Positions 32,776 to 40,820 of a stretch of DNA of 42,420 nt are shown here, one piece after another. How positions within the stretch are numbered: the stretch's first letter is position 1; every line of letters begins with the position of its first letter. The stretch covers positions 1 through 42,420 of the forward strand of contig CAUFMB010000015.1 in the NCBI GenBank assembly GCA_959026535.1, in the 5' to 3' direction. A model generated the notes under the pieces. The model ran no database searches, was not told the DNA's origin, and worked only from the letters and a program-made list of their open reading frames with translations. The position numbers and the translations under genes were made by a program. Source of the DNA: an uncultured Collinsella sp. GTDB lineage: Bacteria > Actinomycetota > Coriobacteriia > Coriobacteriales > Coriobacteriaceae.

Positions 32776-33633
32776 TTACTCAACGACCTTATCCGGCTGG
32801 ATGAGCTCCTCGTAGTAGCTGATATGTTCGCGAGCGTCTTCAATCTCGGGCAGCAGGAAGTTGTAGATGACTTCGATGATCATCGTGGCACTGATCTTAG
32901 AGAACGCAAAGTCGCCTGTCGTCAGCAGCGCTTCGTGGTTGACGGTATTAAAAGTGTAGTCTGCCAGACGCGCGAGCGGGGATTTGCTGTCGCTGCTGAT
33001 GACGACTACGGTTGCGCCGCAGTTGCGAGCCGCTTTTGCCATGCGATTCAGTCGGCGCGATTTGCCGGAGTTTGAGATTAGCACGATGACGTCACCCGGG
33101 CGCAACGTGAGCGCAAAGCCGATTGATGTCTCGCTAATGGTGCTCGCCATGCAGCGCAGGCCCAGCTGCGAAAACTTAAACGTCGCATCGAGCGCGACCG
33201 CGTTCGTATTGCCCACAGCTGCAAACTCAATAACCCCTGCATGCTTAAGGGCATGCACAACAGCCGCCAGCGTATCGTGGTCGATCCCGTCGATGGTCGC
33301 ATTAAGCTCGCTCACCTTGGCAGCCAGGATGTTCTTAAGGCTCTGCTCCATGTTGTCGAGCGATACCTCGTCGGTCAGGCCCTCGTTGCGCTGACTCTCC
33401 AAGTCGCGCGCCAACGAAAACTGAAAGCTGCGGAAGCTGCCAAAGCCAAGCTTGCGGCAGAAGCGCGAAACGGTCGCCTCGGACGTGGCGGCGGCGCGCG
33501 AGAGCTGAGCCGCCGTGAGGCGTGGCGCCTCGGACTGGTGCTCCAATATATAGTCGACAATGCGCTGCTCGGACTCGCTGTATCCCTGATGGGTACTAAT
33601 GAGGGAAAGTGCGCTCTTGCTACTATCGGTCAT
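32776..33633 (-). CDS. RpiR/MurR family transcriptional regulator
   Basis: This sugar-phosphate sensing regulator has 285 residues. The N-terminal RpiR helix-turn-helix domain (about 5-75) includes RLTAAQLSRAAATSEATVSRF and CRKLGFGSFRSFQ. The C-terminal SIS domain (about 110-250) has DVIVLISNSGKSRRLNRMAKAA, the typical sugar-phosphate loop. The start is taken as 33633 because GGAG lies six bases upstream; an upstream in-frame ATG at 33681 lacks a site. It is divergent from the fructose PTS gene with about 270 bp between, so it probably controls fruA and perhaps the linked genes. Confidence 0.9.
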   Translation of the reverse strand: MTDSSKSALSLISTHQGYSESEQRIVDYILEHQSEAPRLTAAQLSRAAATSEATVSRFCRKLGFGSFRSFQFSLARDLESQRNEGLTDEVSLDNMEQSLKNILAAKVSELNATIDGIDHDTLAAVVHALKHAGVIEFAAVGNTNAVALDATFKFSQLGLRCMASTISETSIGFALTLRPGDVIVLISNSGKSRRLNRMAKAARNCGATVVVISSDSKSPLARLADYTFNTVNHEALLTTGDFAFSKISATMIIEVIYNFLLPEIEDAREHISYYEELIQPDKVVE

Positions 33634-33735
33634 GGATGGCTCCTGGTTGGCATGAAAATCGGACTCGTTTTGTAATGTCATAGTATAGGGGGATTTTCAA
33701 TTACAAGATACACCTTGCCGTTTCAAGTGTTGATG

Positions 33736-33778
33736 GTAAACTTTCACTTACCGTTTACGGTTATGAAAGAACCTTTCA
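33736..33778 (+). promoter_or_regulatory. Candidate operator palindromes upstream of fruA
   Basis: Two inverted repeats lie in the rpiR-fruA intergenic region: GTAAAC-N11-GTTTAC (33736-33758) and TGAAAG-AAC-CTTTCA (33764-33778, perfect). The same TGAAAG/CTTTCA half-sites flank the second fruK start region (39688-39693 and 39710-39715). These are candidate sites for the RpiR regulator by position only. Confidence 0.5.
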
Positions 33779-33905
33779 CCGGAGAATTGCGCCTTGTCTC
33801 TTCTCACGCGGACGGTAGGTTGGTATCTTTCAGTTGTGGAAAAGCGCGCAAGGACGCGCGTGTAGGGGAGCGCCCGCGGGCGCTGTACTCAAGAAGGAGG
33901 GACAC

Positions 33906-35909
33906 ATGGCTAAGTTTGACATCATCGCCGCGACCGGTTGCCCGACCGGCATTGCGCACACCTTCATGGCGAAGGAGGCGCTGGAGAAGGCAGCTGCCGA
34001 GCGTGGTCTGACCATTAAGGTCGAGACACATGGCCAGGTCGGTGTCGAGAACGAGCTCACCAAGAGCGAGATCGCCGGTGCCAAGGCCGTCGTCGTCGCA
34101 GCCGATAAGGATGTCCAGGCTGAGCGTTTCGCCGGTAAGCCCATGGTTTCCGTTGGTGTTTCCAAGGCCCTGTCTGTCGAGGCTGCTGGTAAGCTGATCG
34201 ACCGCGCGCTCGCCGCCAAGGGCGACGACACGGTTGCCGCTGCCGCCGATGTCGAGGACGAGGTCGAGGAGAAGGAGTCCATCGGTCACGTCATCTACAA
34301 GCACCTCATGAACGGCGTCAGCCACATGCTGGTCTTCGTCGTTGCCGGTGGTGTTCTGACCGCCATTTCGTTCCTGTGGGGCATCACGTCCTTTGATTCG
34401 ACGGCTGCCGACTACAACAGCTTTGCCGCGATGCTCAAGATTATCGGCGGTATCGCCATGAACCTCATGGTTCCGGTGCTCTCCGCCTACATCGCCGAGT
34501 CTATCGGCAAGCGCCCGGCGCTCGTCCCCGGCTTTGTTGCCGGTATGATTGCCATCCAGGGTCTTCCCATCAACGCCGATACCGGCATGATCGACGCTGG
34601 AGGCTCGGGTGTGGGCTTCGGCTTCCTGGGCGGCATCGTCGGCGGCTTCCTCGCTGGCTATGTCATCCTGCTGCTCGAGAAGGCTTTCTCTAAAATTCCC
34701 GCGAGCCTTAATGGCCTGAAGGCAATCTTCCTGTATCCGCTGTGCTCTACCGCCATCGTCGGCCTGGTCATGCTCGGTATTTCCGGCCCCATGGCTGCCA
34801 TTAACCAGGGCATGATGGATTTCCTGCAGAGCCTCGGTAACTCCGGTCCGGTGATCCTTGGCCTGGCCATCGGCTGCATGTGCGCCTTTGATATGGGCGG
34901 CCCGGTCAACAAGGCTGCTTACGCTACTGGCACCTTCCTGCTCGGTACCGCTCTCGAAGCTGGCGTCGGCACCGAGACCTACAACTTCGGCACCAACTTC
35001 ATGGCTGCCGTCTCCGCCGCTTGCATCGTTCCGCCGCTGATCACCACCTTCGCCGTCGTTGTCGGCAAGAAGTACTTCAGCCAGGAGGATCATGACGCCG
35101 GTATCGTCAACCTCATCCTTGGTTGCACCCACATCACCGAGGGCGCCATTCCGTTCATGACCAAGAACATCTGGCCCGTCATGCCCATCATGATGCTCGG
35201 TTCTTCCATCGCTTCCATCTTGACCATCTTCTTCAACGTTCACGATCCGGCGCCTCACGGCGGCTTCCTGGTCCTGCCCGTTGTCGAGAACGGCCCGCAG
35301 TGGGTCCTCGCGATCCTCATCGGCGCTGTGGTCGGTGGCATCCTGTTCGTGGCCTTTAAGAAGTACGACTTTGAGAAGAACCAGAAGGCCGCTCCTGCAA
35401 CCAAGCCGGTTGAGGCCCCCAAGGCCGCTGCCGTCGAGGCCCCCAAGGCCGAGGCTGCTGACTTCGTGAAGGTCGAGAACGTCTTTGTCGCCGAGGACTT
35501 CGCTTCTCGTGACGAGGCTCTGAGCTTTGTCTCCAACCAGGCCGTTAAGGCCGGTATCGTCGGCGATGCCGACGCCGTGATGAACGCCTTCCTGGCCCGC
35601 GAGGCCGAGGGCACCACGGGCATGATGGAGGGCTTCGCCATTCCGCATGCCAAGTCCGACGCCATCACCGAGGCCGCTGTCATCGTCGTCAAGGACGACT
35701 CTGGCGTGACCGGTTGGGACACCATGGACGGCGCTCCCGTCAACGTTGCCATCGCCCTGCTCATCCCGGGCGCTCAGGCTGGAACCACGCACCTCAAGAT
35801 CCTGTCCAAGGTCGCCGAGGCGCTTATGGACGAGGACTTCCGTGCCACCGTCAAGGGTTCCACTGACGCCGCCGAGATCGCCAAGACGATCAACGCCCGC
35901 CTGGTCTAA
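33906..35909 (+). CDS. fruA: PTS fructose transporter, EIIBCA fusion
   Basis: This permease imports fructose and phosphorylates it at C1. It has 667 residues. The IIB domain comes first (FDIIAATGCPTGIAHTFMA, phospho-Cys12). The IIC membrane domain follows (about 120-450, helices incl. GVSHMLVFVVAGGVLTAISF and CMCAFDMGGPVNKAAY). An Ala/Pro/Lys linker (about 485-520) leads to the IIA domain, with phospho-His581 in EGFAIPHAKSDA. Start ATG 33906 follows AAGGAGG; an upstream in-frame reading from 33834 is unlikely. A perfect 16-bp palindrome (33869-33884) sits in the leader. The usual FruA in many species is BC or ABC, so the B-C-A order with IIA at the end is notable. Confidence 0.93.
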   Translation: MAKFDIIAATGCPTGIAHTFMAKEALEKAAAERGLTIKVETHGQVGVENELTKSEIAGAKAVVVAADKDVQAERFAGKPMVSVGVSKALSVEAAGKLIDRALAAKGDDTVAAAADVEDEVEEKESIGHVIYKHLMNGVSHMLVFVVAGGVLTAISFLWGITSFDSTAADYNSFAAMLKIIGGIAMNLMVPVLSAYIAESIGKRPALVPGFVAGMIAIQGLPINADTGMIDAGGSGVGFGFLGGIVGGFLAGYVILLLEKAFSKIPASLNGLKAIFLYPLCSTAIVGLVMLGISGPMAAINQGMMDFLQSLGNSGPVILGLAIGCMCAFDMGGPVNKAAYATGTFLLGTALEAGVGTETYNFGTNFMAAVSAACIVPPLITTFAVVVGKKYFSQEDHDAGIVNLILGCTHITEGAIPFMTKNIWPVMPIMMLGSSIASILTIFFNVHDPAPHGGFLVLPVVENGPQWVLAILIGAVVGGILFVAFKKYDFEKNQKAAPATKPVEAPKAAAVEAPKAEAADFVKVENVFVAEDFASRDEALSFVSNQAVKAGIVGDADAVMNAFLAREAEGTTGMMEGFAIPHAKSDAITEAAVIVVKDDSGVTGWDTMDGAPVNVAIALLIPGAQAGTTHLKILSKVAEALMDEDFRATVKGSTDAAEIAKTINARLV

Positions 35910-35945
35910 TCCCCCAGCCCGCGAATAACATCGCCCCCTGTATAT

Positions 35946-35981
35946 AAGGCGGAGTCCCTCCCCAGGGCCTCCGCCTTTTTC
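35946..35981 (+). terminator. Rho-independent terminator after fruA
   Basis: AAGGCGGAG (35946-35954) pairs with CTCCGCCTT (35969-35977), with an inner CCC/GGG pairing, followed by T's. Confidence 0.85.
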
Positions 35982-35989
35982 ATCCCCAA

Positions 35990-36062
35990 ATAAGTTGCGG
36001 TGAAATAGGGACTGTTTAAACGATTCAACCCCAAATTCAGTCCCTATTTCACCGCAACTTAT
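35990..36062. repeat. 73-bp palindrome of the GGGAC family between fruA and ptsH
   Basis: Perfect 25-bp arms (35990-36014 and 36038-36062) flank a 23-nt centre that includes TTTAAACGATTCAACC. The arms contain TAGGGACTG, similar to the GGGACG/GGGACA cores elsewhere in the window. It stands right after the fruA terminator. Confidence 0.88.
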
Positions 36063-36165
36063 AAAAAGGCATAGAGGGGGCTACCTATCGAGTCTTTGTC
36101 GCGAACAGATCATCAGCCAGAATTCCGTTCGCACGATATCGCTCTGGACCGACCGAGTTTCCGCA

Positions 36166-36294
36166 GCTCGCCCGCCGGACGGGGCGATTAAGTTTGTCGC
36201 GAGTTCCGCACGCAAAGGAAAGCACTTAATGTGCTTTCCGTCTTGCGCAGGACTGTAGAGCAGCAAACTTAATCGCCCCGCCCGGCGGGCGAGC
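36166..36294. repeat. 129-nt rod-like inverted repeat upstream of ptsH
   Basis: Outer arms of 30 bp (36166-36195 and 36265-36294) match at 29 of 30 positions. Inside, 36211-36215 pairs with 36243-36247. A perfect 9-bp stem GGAAAGCAC (36217-36225 with 36231-36239) caps a 5-nt TTAAT loop. The whole block can fold as one long rod, so it could be a MITE-like repeat or a structured RNA. The rest of the 35910-36432 gap shows a GCGAAC/GTTCGC inverted pair near 36101-36158 and the ptsH leader. Confidence 0.7.
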
Positions 36295-36382
36295 GCAGGG
36301 ATACGACATCTGTCCAACAATTCGTGTGAAACACAATGAAAAACCGTTTGATGTGAGTTAATATAAACAACGTCGTGAATCT

Positions 36383-36428
36383 GACTCCTGCCACATACAT
36401 GACAGGGGTTAAACACAAAAAAGGAGTC
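36383..36428 (+). promoter_or_regulatory. ptsH leader: possible RBS-sequestering hairpin
   Basis: GACTCCT at 36383-36389 is complementary to AGGAGTC at 36422-36428, which is the ptsH ribosome binding site. Between them lies a smaller hairpin of CCTGCCA with TGACAGG (one mismatch). A TATAAA at 36362-36367 may be the -10. This could gate translation of HPr. Confidence 0.45.
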
Positions 36429-36432
36429 AACT

Positions 36433-36696
36433 ATGGTTTCTGAGAAGGCTACCCTCGTTAATCCTCAGGGTCTGCACATGCGTCCGGCTGGTCTGTTCGC
36501 CTCCACCATGGGCAAGTACGCCTGTGACGTGACGGTCGTCACCCCCGAGAAGGAGGTCAACGGCAAGTCCCCGATGGCCCTCATGGCTGCTGGTATCCCC
36601 TGCGGCACCGAGGTCGAGGTCAAGTGTGACGGCGCTGACGAGGCCGAGGCTCTGGCTGCTGCCATCGAGCTCATCAAGAGCGGTCTTGGCGAGTAG
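36433..36696 (+). CDS. ptsH: Phosphocarrier protein HPr
   Basis: HPr transfers phosphate from Enzyme I to PTS EIIA domains. It has 87 residues. His15 in GLHMRPAG is the phosphocarrier residue. Ser46 in NGKSPMALMAAG is the regulatory site of HPr kinase, so HPr(Ser-P) control is possible; hprK is not seen here. AAAAAAGGAGTC precedes ATG 36433. It is followed by a hairpin that can partially terminate before ptsI. Confidence 0.96.
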   Translation: MVSEKATLVNPQGLHMRPAGLFASTMGKYACDVTVVTPEKEVNGKSPMALMAAGIPCGTEVEVKCDGADEAEALAAAIELIKSGLGE

Positions 36697-36741
36697 AACT
36701 CAAACGGGTCGCATGTTGAACAACTAAGTTCATATTTGGGG

Positions 36742-36777
36742 GCGCAGTGACCTGTTGTAAGGTAACTGCGCTCTTTT
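36742..36777 (+). terminator. Terminator/attenuator between ptsH and ptsI
   Basis: GCGCAGT (36742-36748) pairs with ACTGCGC (36765-36771). ACC/GGT pairs continue inward after one mismatch, and TCTTTT follows. It would let HPr be made in excess over Enzyme I, or separate the two units. Confidence 0.75.
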
Positions 36778-36829
36778 GTCATGGATATGGCAAAACGCTT
36801 TATCACATGACACGGAGAGAGGAATGGGA

Positions 36830-38533
36830 ATGTATCAGGGAGTCAACGCTTCCGAGGGCATCGGTATCGGCACCGTCATGGTCGCCGTCGATCCCGACTT
36901 GACGTTTGAGCCGCATGAGGTTGCTGATTCGGCAGCAGAGAAGGAGCGCTATCAGTCCGCTCTTTCGGTCTTCTGCGAGAAGACCCAGGCTCAGGCCGAC
37001 CACATGAAGGAGACGGTGGGCGAGGCCGAGGCCGAGATCATGAGCGGACACATTGTCCTGGCTCAGGACCCGGGCATGACCGACGCCATCAACGCCGCCA
37101 TTGACGGCGGTACCTGCGCCGAGCAGGCGCTCATGGACACCTCGACCATGTTCGAGAACATGTTCCTGTCCATGGACGACGAGATGTTCCGTCTGCGCGC
37201 GGCCGACATCGCCGACATCCGCACCGGTATTCTGGCCGAGCTGCTGGGCAAGGAGGTCGTCGACCTCTCCGTCCTGCCCGAGAACACCGTCGTTGTCGTG
37301 CACGACCTCACGCCGTCCATGACCGCCACGATCGATAAGGCCCACGTTGCCGGTATCGTCACCGAGACCGGTGGCCGCACGTCGCACTCCGCGATCATTG
37401 CGCGTGCCCTCGAGATCCCGGCTGTCCTTTCGGTTTCCAACAGCTGCACCGCGCTGCGCAACGGTATGACCGTCGTCGTCGACGGTGGCAAGGGTATCGT
37501 CGAGGCCGATCCCGACGAGGAGACGCTCGCTGCCTACACCGCCAAGGCCGAGGCCTTCGCTGCCGAGAAGGCAGCCCTCGAGGCCTTCCGTGGCAAGCCG
37601 TCCGTGACTGCCGATGGCATCAAGAAGATCATCGCCTGCAACATCGGTAACCCCGATGACGTGCCCAACGCGCTCGATCACGACGCCGAGGCCATCGGTC
37701 TGTTCCGCTCCGAGTTCCTGTTCATGGACTCTGCCGAGCTTCCTTCCGAGGAGGAGCAGTTCAACGCCTACCGTAAGGTCGCCAGCGCGCTCAAGGGTGC
37801 TCCGGTCATCATCCGTACGCTCGATGTGGGTGGCGACAAGGAGATTCCGTATCTGCATATGGTCAAGGAAGACAACCCCTTCATGGGCTTCCGCGCCGTG
37901 CGTTACTGCCTGGCCAATCCCGACCAGTACAAGGTCCAGCTCCGCGCTCTGCTGCGCGCTAGCGCCTTCGGTGACGTCAAGATTATGATCCCGCTCGTCA
38001 CCTGCGTCGAGGAGGTCTTGGCTGTCAAGGAGCTCGTCGAGCAGTGCAAGGCCGAGCTGACCGAAGAGGGTCGCAAGTTCAACGAGAACATCGAGGTCGG
38101 CATCATGGTCGAGACGCCTGCCGCTTCGCTGCTCGCAGACCGTCTTGCCGAGGTTGCCGACTTCTTCTCCATCGGCACCAACGACCTGATCGGCTACACC
38201 ATGTGCGCCGACCGTGGCAACGACACCATCTCCAACCTGTACCAGGTGTACTATCCCGCCGTGCTCCGCTCGCTCAAGAACATCATCGAGAGCGGCGTGA
38301 AGGCCGGCATCATGGTCGGTATGTGCGGCGAAGCCGCTGCCGATCCGCTGCTCGAGCCGCTGCTGATCAGCTGGGGCCTGGAGGAGTTCTCGATGAGCGC
38401 TCCTTCTATCCTGCGCGCCCGCAAGACCATCAGCCAGTGGACCAAGGCCGAGTGCGACGAGCTCGCCGAGAAGGCGCTCGCCTGCAACACCGCAGCCGAG
38501 GTCAAGGCACTGCTCGAGTCCGCAGCTCGCTAA
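36830..38533 (+). CDS. ptsI: PTS Enzyme I (phosphoenolpyruvate-protein phosphotransferase)
   Basis: Enzyme I takes phosphate from PEP and passes it to HPr. It has 567 residues. The N-terminal HPr-binding and swivel domain has active His186 in GGRTSHSAIIARALEIP. The C-terminal PEP-binding barrel has GLFRSEFLFMD, TLDVGGDKEIPY, FFSIGTNDLIGYTMCADRG and MCGEAAADP (active-site Cys). ATG 36830 is seven bases after GAGAGAGG; ATG 36824 has almost no spacer. It supplies the fructose EII next door and, probably, every other PTS of the cell. Confidence 0.96.
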   Translation: MYQGVNASEGIGIGTVMVAVDPDLTFEPHEVADSAAEKERYQSALSVFCEKTQAQADHMKETVGEAEAEIMSGHIVLAQDPGMTDAINAAIDGGTCAEQALMDTSTMFENMFLSMDDEMFRLRAADIADIRTGILAELLGKEVVDLSVLPENTVVVVHDLTPSMTATIDKAHVAGIVTETGGRTSHSAIIARALEIPAVLSVSNSCTALRNGMTVVVDGGKGIVEADPDEETLAAYTAKAEAFAAEKAALEAFRGKPSVTADGIKKIIACNIGNPDDVPNALDHDAEAIGLFRSEFLFMDSAELPSEEEQFNAYRKVASALKGAPVIIRTLDVGGDKEIPYLHMVKEDNPFMGFRAVRYCLANPDQYKVQLRALLRASAFGDVKIMIPLVTCVEEVLAVKELVEQCKAELTEEGRKFNENIEVGIMVETPAASLLADRLAEVADFFSIGTNDLIGYTMCADRGNDTISNLYQVYYPAVLRSLKNIIESGVKAGIMVGMCGEAAADPLLEPLLISWGLEEFSMSAPSILRARKTISQWTKAECDELAEKALACNTAAEVKALLESAAR

Positions 38534-38607
38534 TTTGGTATCAGAGGTAACCGCGTGGTTGGAATGGGCCGGCCACGCGGCCCTCACATATACAGGGGGT
38601 ACTGTAA

Positions 38608-39540
38608 ATGTTCTACACGCTAACCGCTAACCCGGCTGTCGACATGACGGTTTCAAGCTCTCCGCTCGAGCCCGATGAGAACGTCCGCACCGGCTCGGCC
38701 AGCTACACGGCTAACGGCAAGGGCCTTGACGTGTCCTTCGCCTTTAAGAAGATGGGCGTTGACACCGTCGCACTCGGCTTCTTTGCTGGCTTCACGGGCA
38801 AGTTCATCGTTGAGGAGGTCATGAACCTGGGTTGCCTCTGCCGCCCGGTCTGGACCGACGGTATCACGCGCATTAACACCTACGTCAACGATGGCCAGCA
38901 CGAGTACGGCATCCTGAACCCGGGTGCTCCGATCACGCCGCAGCACCAGGAGGAGCTCTACAACATCCTGGACACCGCGGGCGATCTTGAGTGCCTGATC
39001 CTCTCCGGCTCCGTGCCTCCCAAAGCTACGCCCGACTTCCTGGCTCAGGTCATGGAGCACGCTCAGGCTCGTGGCGCCGACGTCGTCCTGGACTTGTCCT
39101 CCGACAAGCTCAAGGAGCTCGCTCACAAGAAGCCGCTGCTCATCAAGCCGAACCATCACGAGATGAAGGCCATCTTCGGCGTGCCGGTCGACACCGACGA
39201 CGAGGTTCGCGTTGCCATGAAGATGGCTCACGACGCTGGCGTTCAGAACGTGCTGCTCACCCGTGGTAGCCGCGGCGACGCTTACTTCTCCAACGGCGAG
39301 GACATCTGGTACGCCAAGCGTGAGTTCAACATCAAGCTGGTTTCTTCCGTCTGCGCCGGCGATTGCACCCTCGCTGCGTTCCTGCACAAGTGGTACAGGG
39401 ATCGCGACAACGTCGAGGAGGCCATGAAGCTCGCTATGGCCACCGGCGCTAACGTTGCCGAGTCCGTCGGCATTGGCGACTTTGGTCACGTCGACGAGTA
39501 CAGCAAGCGCGTTGCTGTCCGCAAGCTCGATCGTCAGTAA
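38608..39540 (+). CDS. fruK: PfkB family kinase, 1-phosphofructokinase-like (copy 1)
   Basis: This is a 310-residue ribokinase-fold kinase of the FruK/LacC branch. It opens with FYTLTANPAVDMTVS and has YTANGKGLDVSFAFKKMG, GFTGKFI, LSGSVPP, LLIKPNHHEM, and anion-hole/catalytic VCAGDCTLAAF. The catalytic Asp is kept, but the first Gly of the usual GAGD is Cys. It should convert fructose-1-phosphate from FruA to fructose-1,6-bisphosphate; tagatose-6-phosphate kinase is an alternative. Upstream, 38551-38580 forms a CCGCGTGG/CCACGCGG hairpin without T-run. GGGGG precedes ATG 38608 at about eight bases. Confidence 0.88.
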   Translation: MFYTLTANPAVDMTVSSSPLEPDENVRTGSASYTANGKGLDVSFAFKKMGVDTVALGFFAGFTGKFIVEEVMNLGCLCRPVWTDGITRINTYVNDGQHEYGILNPGAPITPQHQEELYNILDTAGDLECLILSGSVPPKATPDFLAQVMEHAQARGADVVLDLSSDKLKELAHKKPLLIKPNHHEMKAIFGVPVDTDDEVRVAMKMAHDAGVQNVLLTRGSRGDAYFSNGEDIWYAKREFNIKLVSSVCAGDCTLAAFLHKWYRDRDNVEEAMKLAMATGANVAESVGIGDFGHVDEYSKRVAVRKLDRQ

Positions 39541-39568
39541 TCGAAACGCGACATATTCGTGCACATGC

Positions 39569-39599
39569 GGCGCCCCGGTTTCGGCCGGGGCGCCTTTTT
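39569..39599 (+). terminator. Rho-independent terminator between the two fruK-like genes
   Basis: GGCGCCCCGG (39569-39578) pairs perfectly with CCGGGGCGCC (39585-39594), loop TTTCGG, then T5. The second kinase therefore needs its own promoter. Confidence 0.9.
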
Positions 39600-39683
39600 G
39601 TTCCGCCAGGGGGGTGTCCTGCCGTACTTCATCGCTTCCACACCGTTCACCGAGTTGTCCTAGCCTTTTGTCGATGCGTGGAA

Positions 39684-39715
39684 TATACTTTCATTAACAC
39701 GTTGCTTCGTGAAAG
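39684..39715 (+). promoter_or_regulatory. Candidate -10 and operator half-sites of fruK copy 2
   Basis: TATACT (39684-39689) is a good -10 without a recognisable -35. CTTTCA (39688-39693) and TGAAAG (39710-39715) are inverted half-sites 16 bp apart, matching the palindrome upstream of fruA. Confidence 0.45.
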
Positions 39716-39723
39716 GAACATTC

Positions 39724-40656
39724 ATGATTTACACGCTCACTGCAAATCCCGCCATTGACTACAACATCGCCTGCGACGGTCTTGACGCCAACACCGTCAC
39801 GCGTACCCGCAACGCCGTCTACACGCCCAACGGCAAGGGCCTCAACGTCTCGTTTACGCTTGACCACTACGGTGTCGACACCACGATCCTGGGTTTCTTC
39901 GCCGGCTTCTCGGGTGAGTTTATCGTTAAGGGCGCCGAGGCCCTGGGCGTGCCCGTCAAGCCCGTGTGGACCGACGGTATTACGCGCGTCAATGTGTTCC
40001 TCAACGCCGGTCCCGACACCGAGTACAACATGGTCAATGCCGGTGCCGCCATCAATGAGGCCAACGAGCAGGAGATGTTTGAACTTATCGATTCGCTCGA
40101 TGACATGACCTGCCTGGTCATCAGCGGCTCGCTGCCTCCCAACACTTCCGAGGGCTTCTTGGCCGAGGTCCTGCGCCGTGTCAAGGCCAAGGGGGCCGAG
40201 TTCGTCCTCGACATCTCGAGCCATCAGCTGGCAGACCTCATTGCTCTGGAGCCACTGCTGATCAAGCCCAATGACGACGAGCTGCTTGACATCTTTGGCA
40301 TCAAGGTGAGCGGTGGCGACGACGAGTCCGTCAAGGGCGCTATGGCCGAGCTGCACGCCAAGGGCGCCAAGAACGTGCTGCTGACCCTTGGTGGCGCCGG
40401 TGCGTACTTCTCCAACGGCGAGCATATCTGGTTTGCCAACCGCACCTTCGACGTCAAGCTGCTGTCGACGGTGTGCGCCGGCGATTCCTCGCTCGCTGCC
40501 TTCCTGTCCGTGTGGCACGACGCCCCCGAGCGCGTCGAGGACGCCCTGCGCCTTTCGATGGCCACTGGCGCCAACGTGGTCGAGTGCCCCGGTCTGGGTG
40601 ATTTTGCCAAGGTGGACGAATATAAGAAGCACATCGAGGTTCGCCAGGTCTGCTAG
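39724..40656 (+). CDS. fruK: PfkB family kinase, 1-phosphofructokinase-like (copy 2)
   Basis: This is a 310-residue paralogue of the preceding gene, equal in length and clearly similar throughout: IYTLTANPAIDYNIA, YTPNGKGLNVSFTLDHYG, LGFFAGFSGEFI, LVISGSLPPNTSE, LLIKPNDDEL and VCAGDSSLAAF. The catalytic Asp is kept and the GAGD motif again reads CAGD, here followed by Ser. The N-terminus IYTLTANPAIDY is closer to classical FruK. ATG 39724 follows GAAAGGA. It is separated from copy 1 by a terminator and carries its own -10, suggesting separate expression. One copy may use tagatose-6-phosphate or another ketose phosphate. Confidence 0.88.
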   Translation: MIYTLTANPAIDYNIACDGLDANTVTRTRNAVYTPNGKGLNVSFTLDHYGVDTTILGFFAGFSGEFIVKGAEALGVPVKPVWTDGITRVNVFLNAGPDTEYNMVNAGAAINEANEQEMFELIDSLDDMTCLVISGSLPPNTSEGFLAEVLRRVKAKGAEFVLDISSHQLADLIALEPLLIKPNDDELLDIFGIKVSGGDDESVKGAMAELHAKGAKNVLLTLGGAGAYFSNGEHIWFANRTFDVKLLSTVCAGDSSLAAFLSVWHDAPERVEDALRLSMATGANVVECPGLGDFAKVDEYKKHIEVRQVC

Positions 40657-40689
40657 TTCCGGCACCTTGTCTGAATAGTTTGATTATTT

Positions 40690-40723
40690 CGCATCCGTCT
40701 TAGACTAGGACGGATGCGTTTTT
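40690..40723 (+). terminator. Rho-independent terminator after fruK copy 2
   Basis: CGCATCCGTC (40690-40699) pairs with GACGGATGCG (40709-40718), then T5. Confidence 0.9.
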
Positions 40724-40820
40724 GTTTATCGGACTTGCGTGTGCAGTGGAGGCTGTTTCTTGCTAGACTTCTTGCAGACGCAATCGATAGCCAATTTGAT
40801 AGTCGCAGGAGGCCATAGGC

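Noticed and set aside
36081..36416. 111-codon minus-strand frame upstream of ptsH
   Set aside because: It runs through both arms of the 129-nt inverted repeat and has no clear RBS or family features.
38551..38580. Terminator between ptsI and fruK copy 1
   Set aside because: The CCGCGTGG/CCACGCGG hairpin is clear but has no T-tract, so I note it only in the gene entry.
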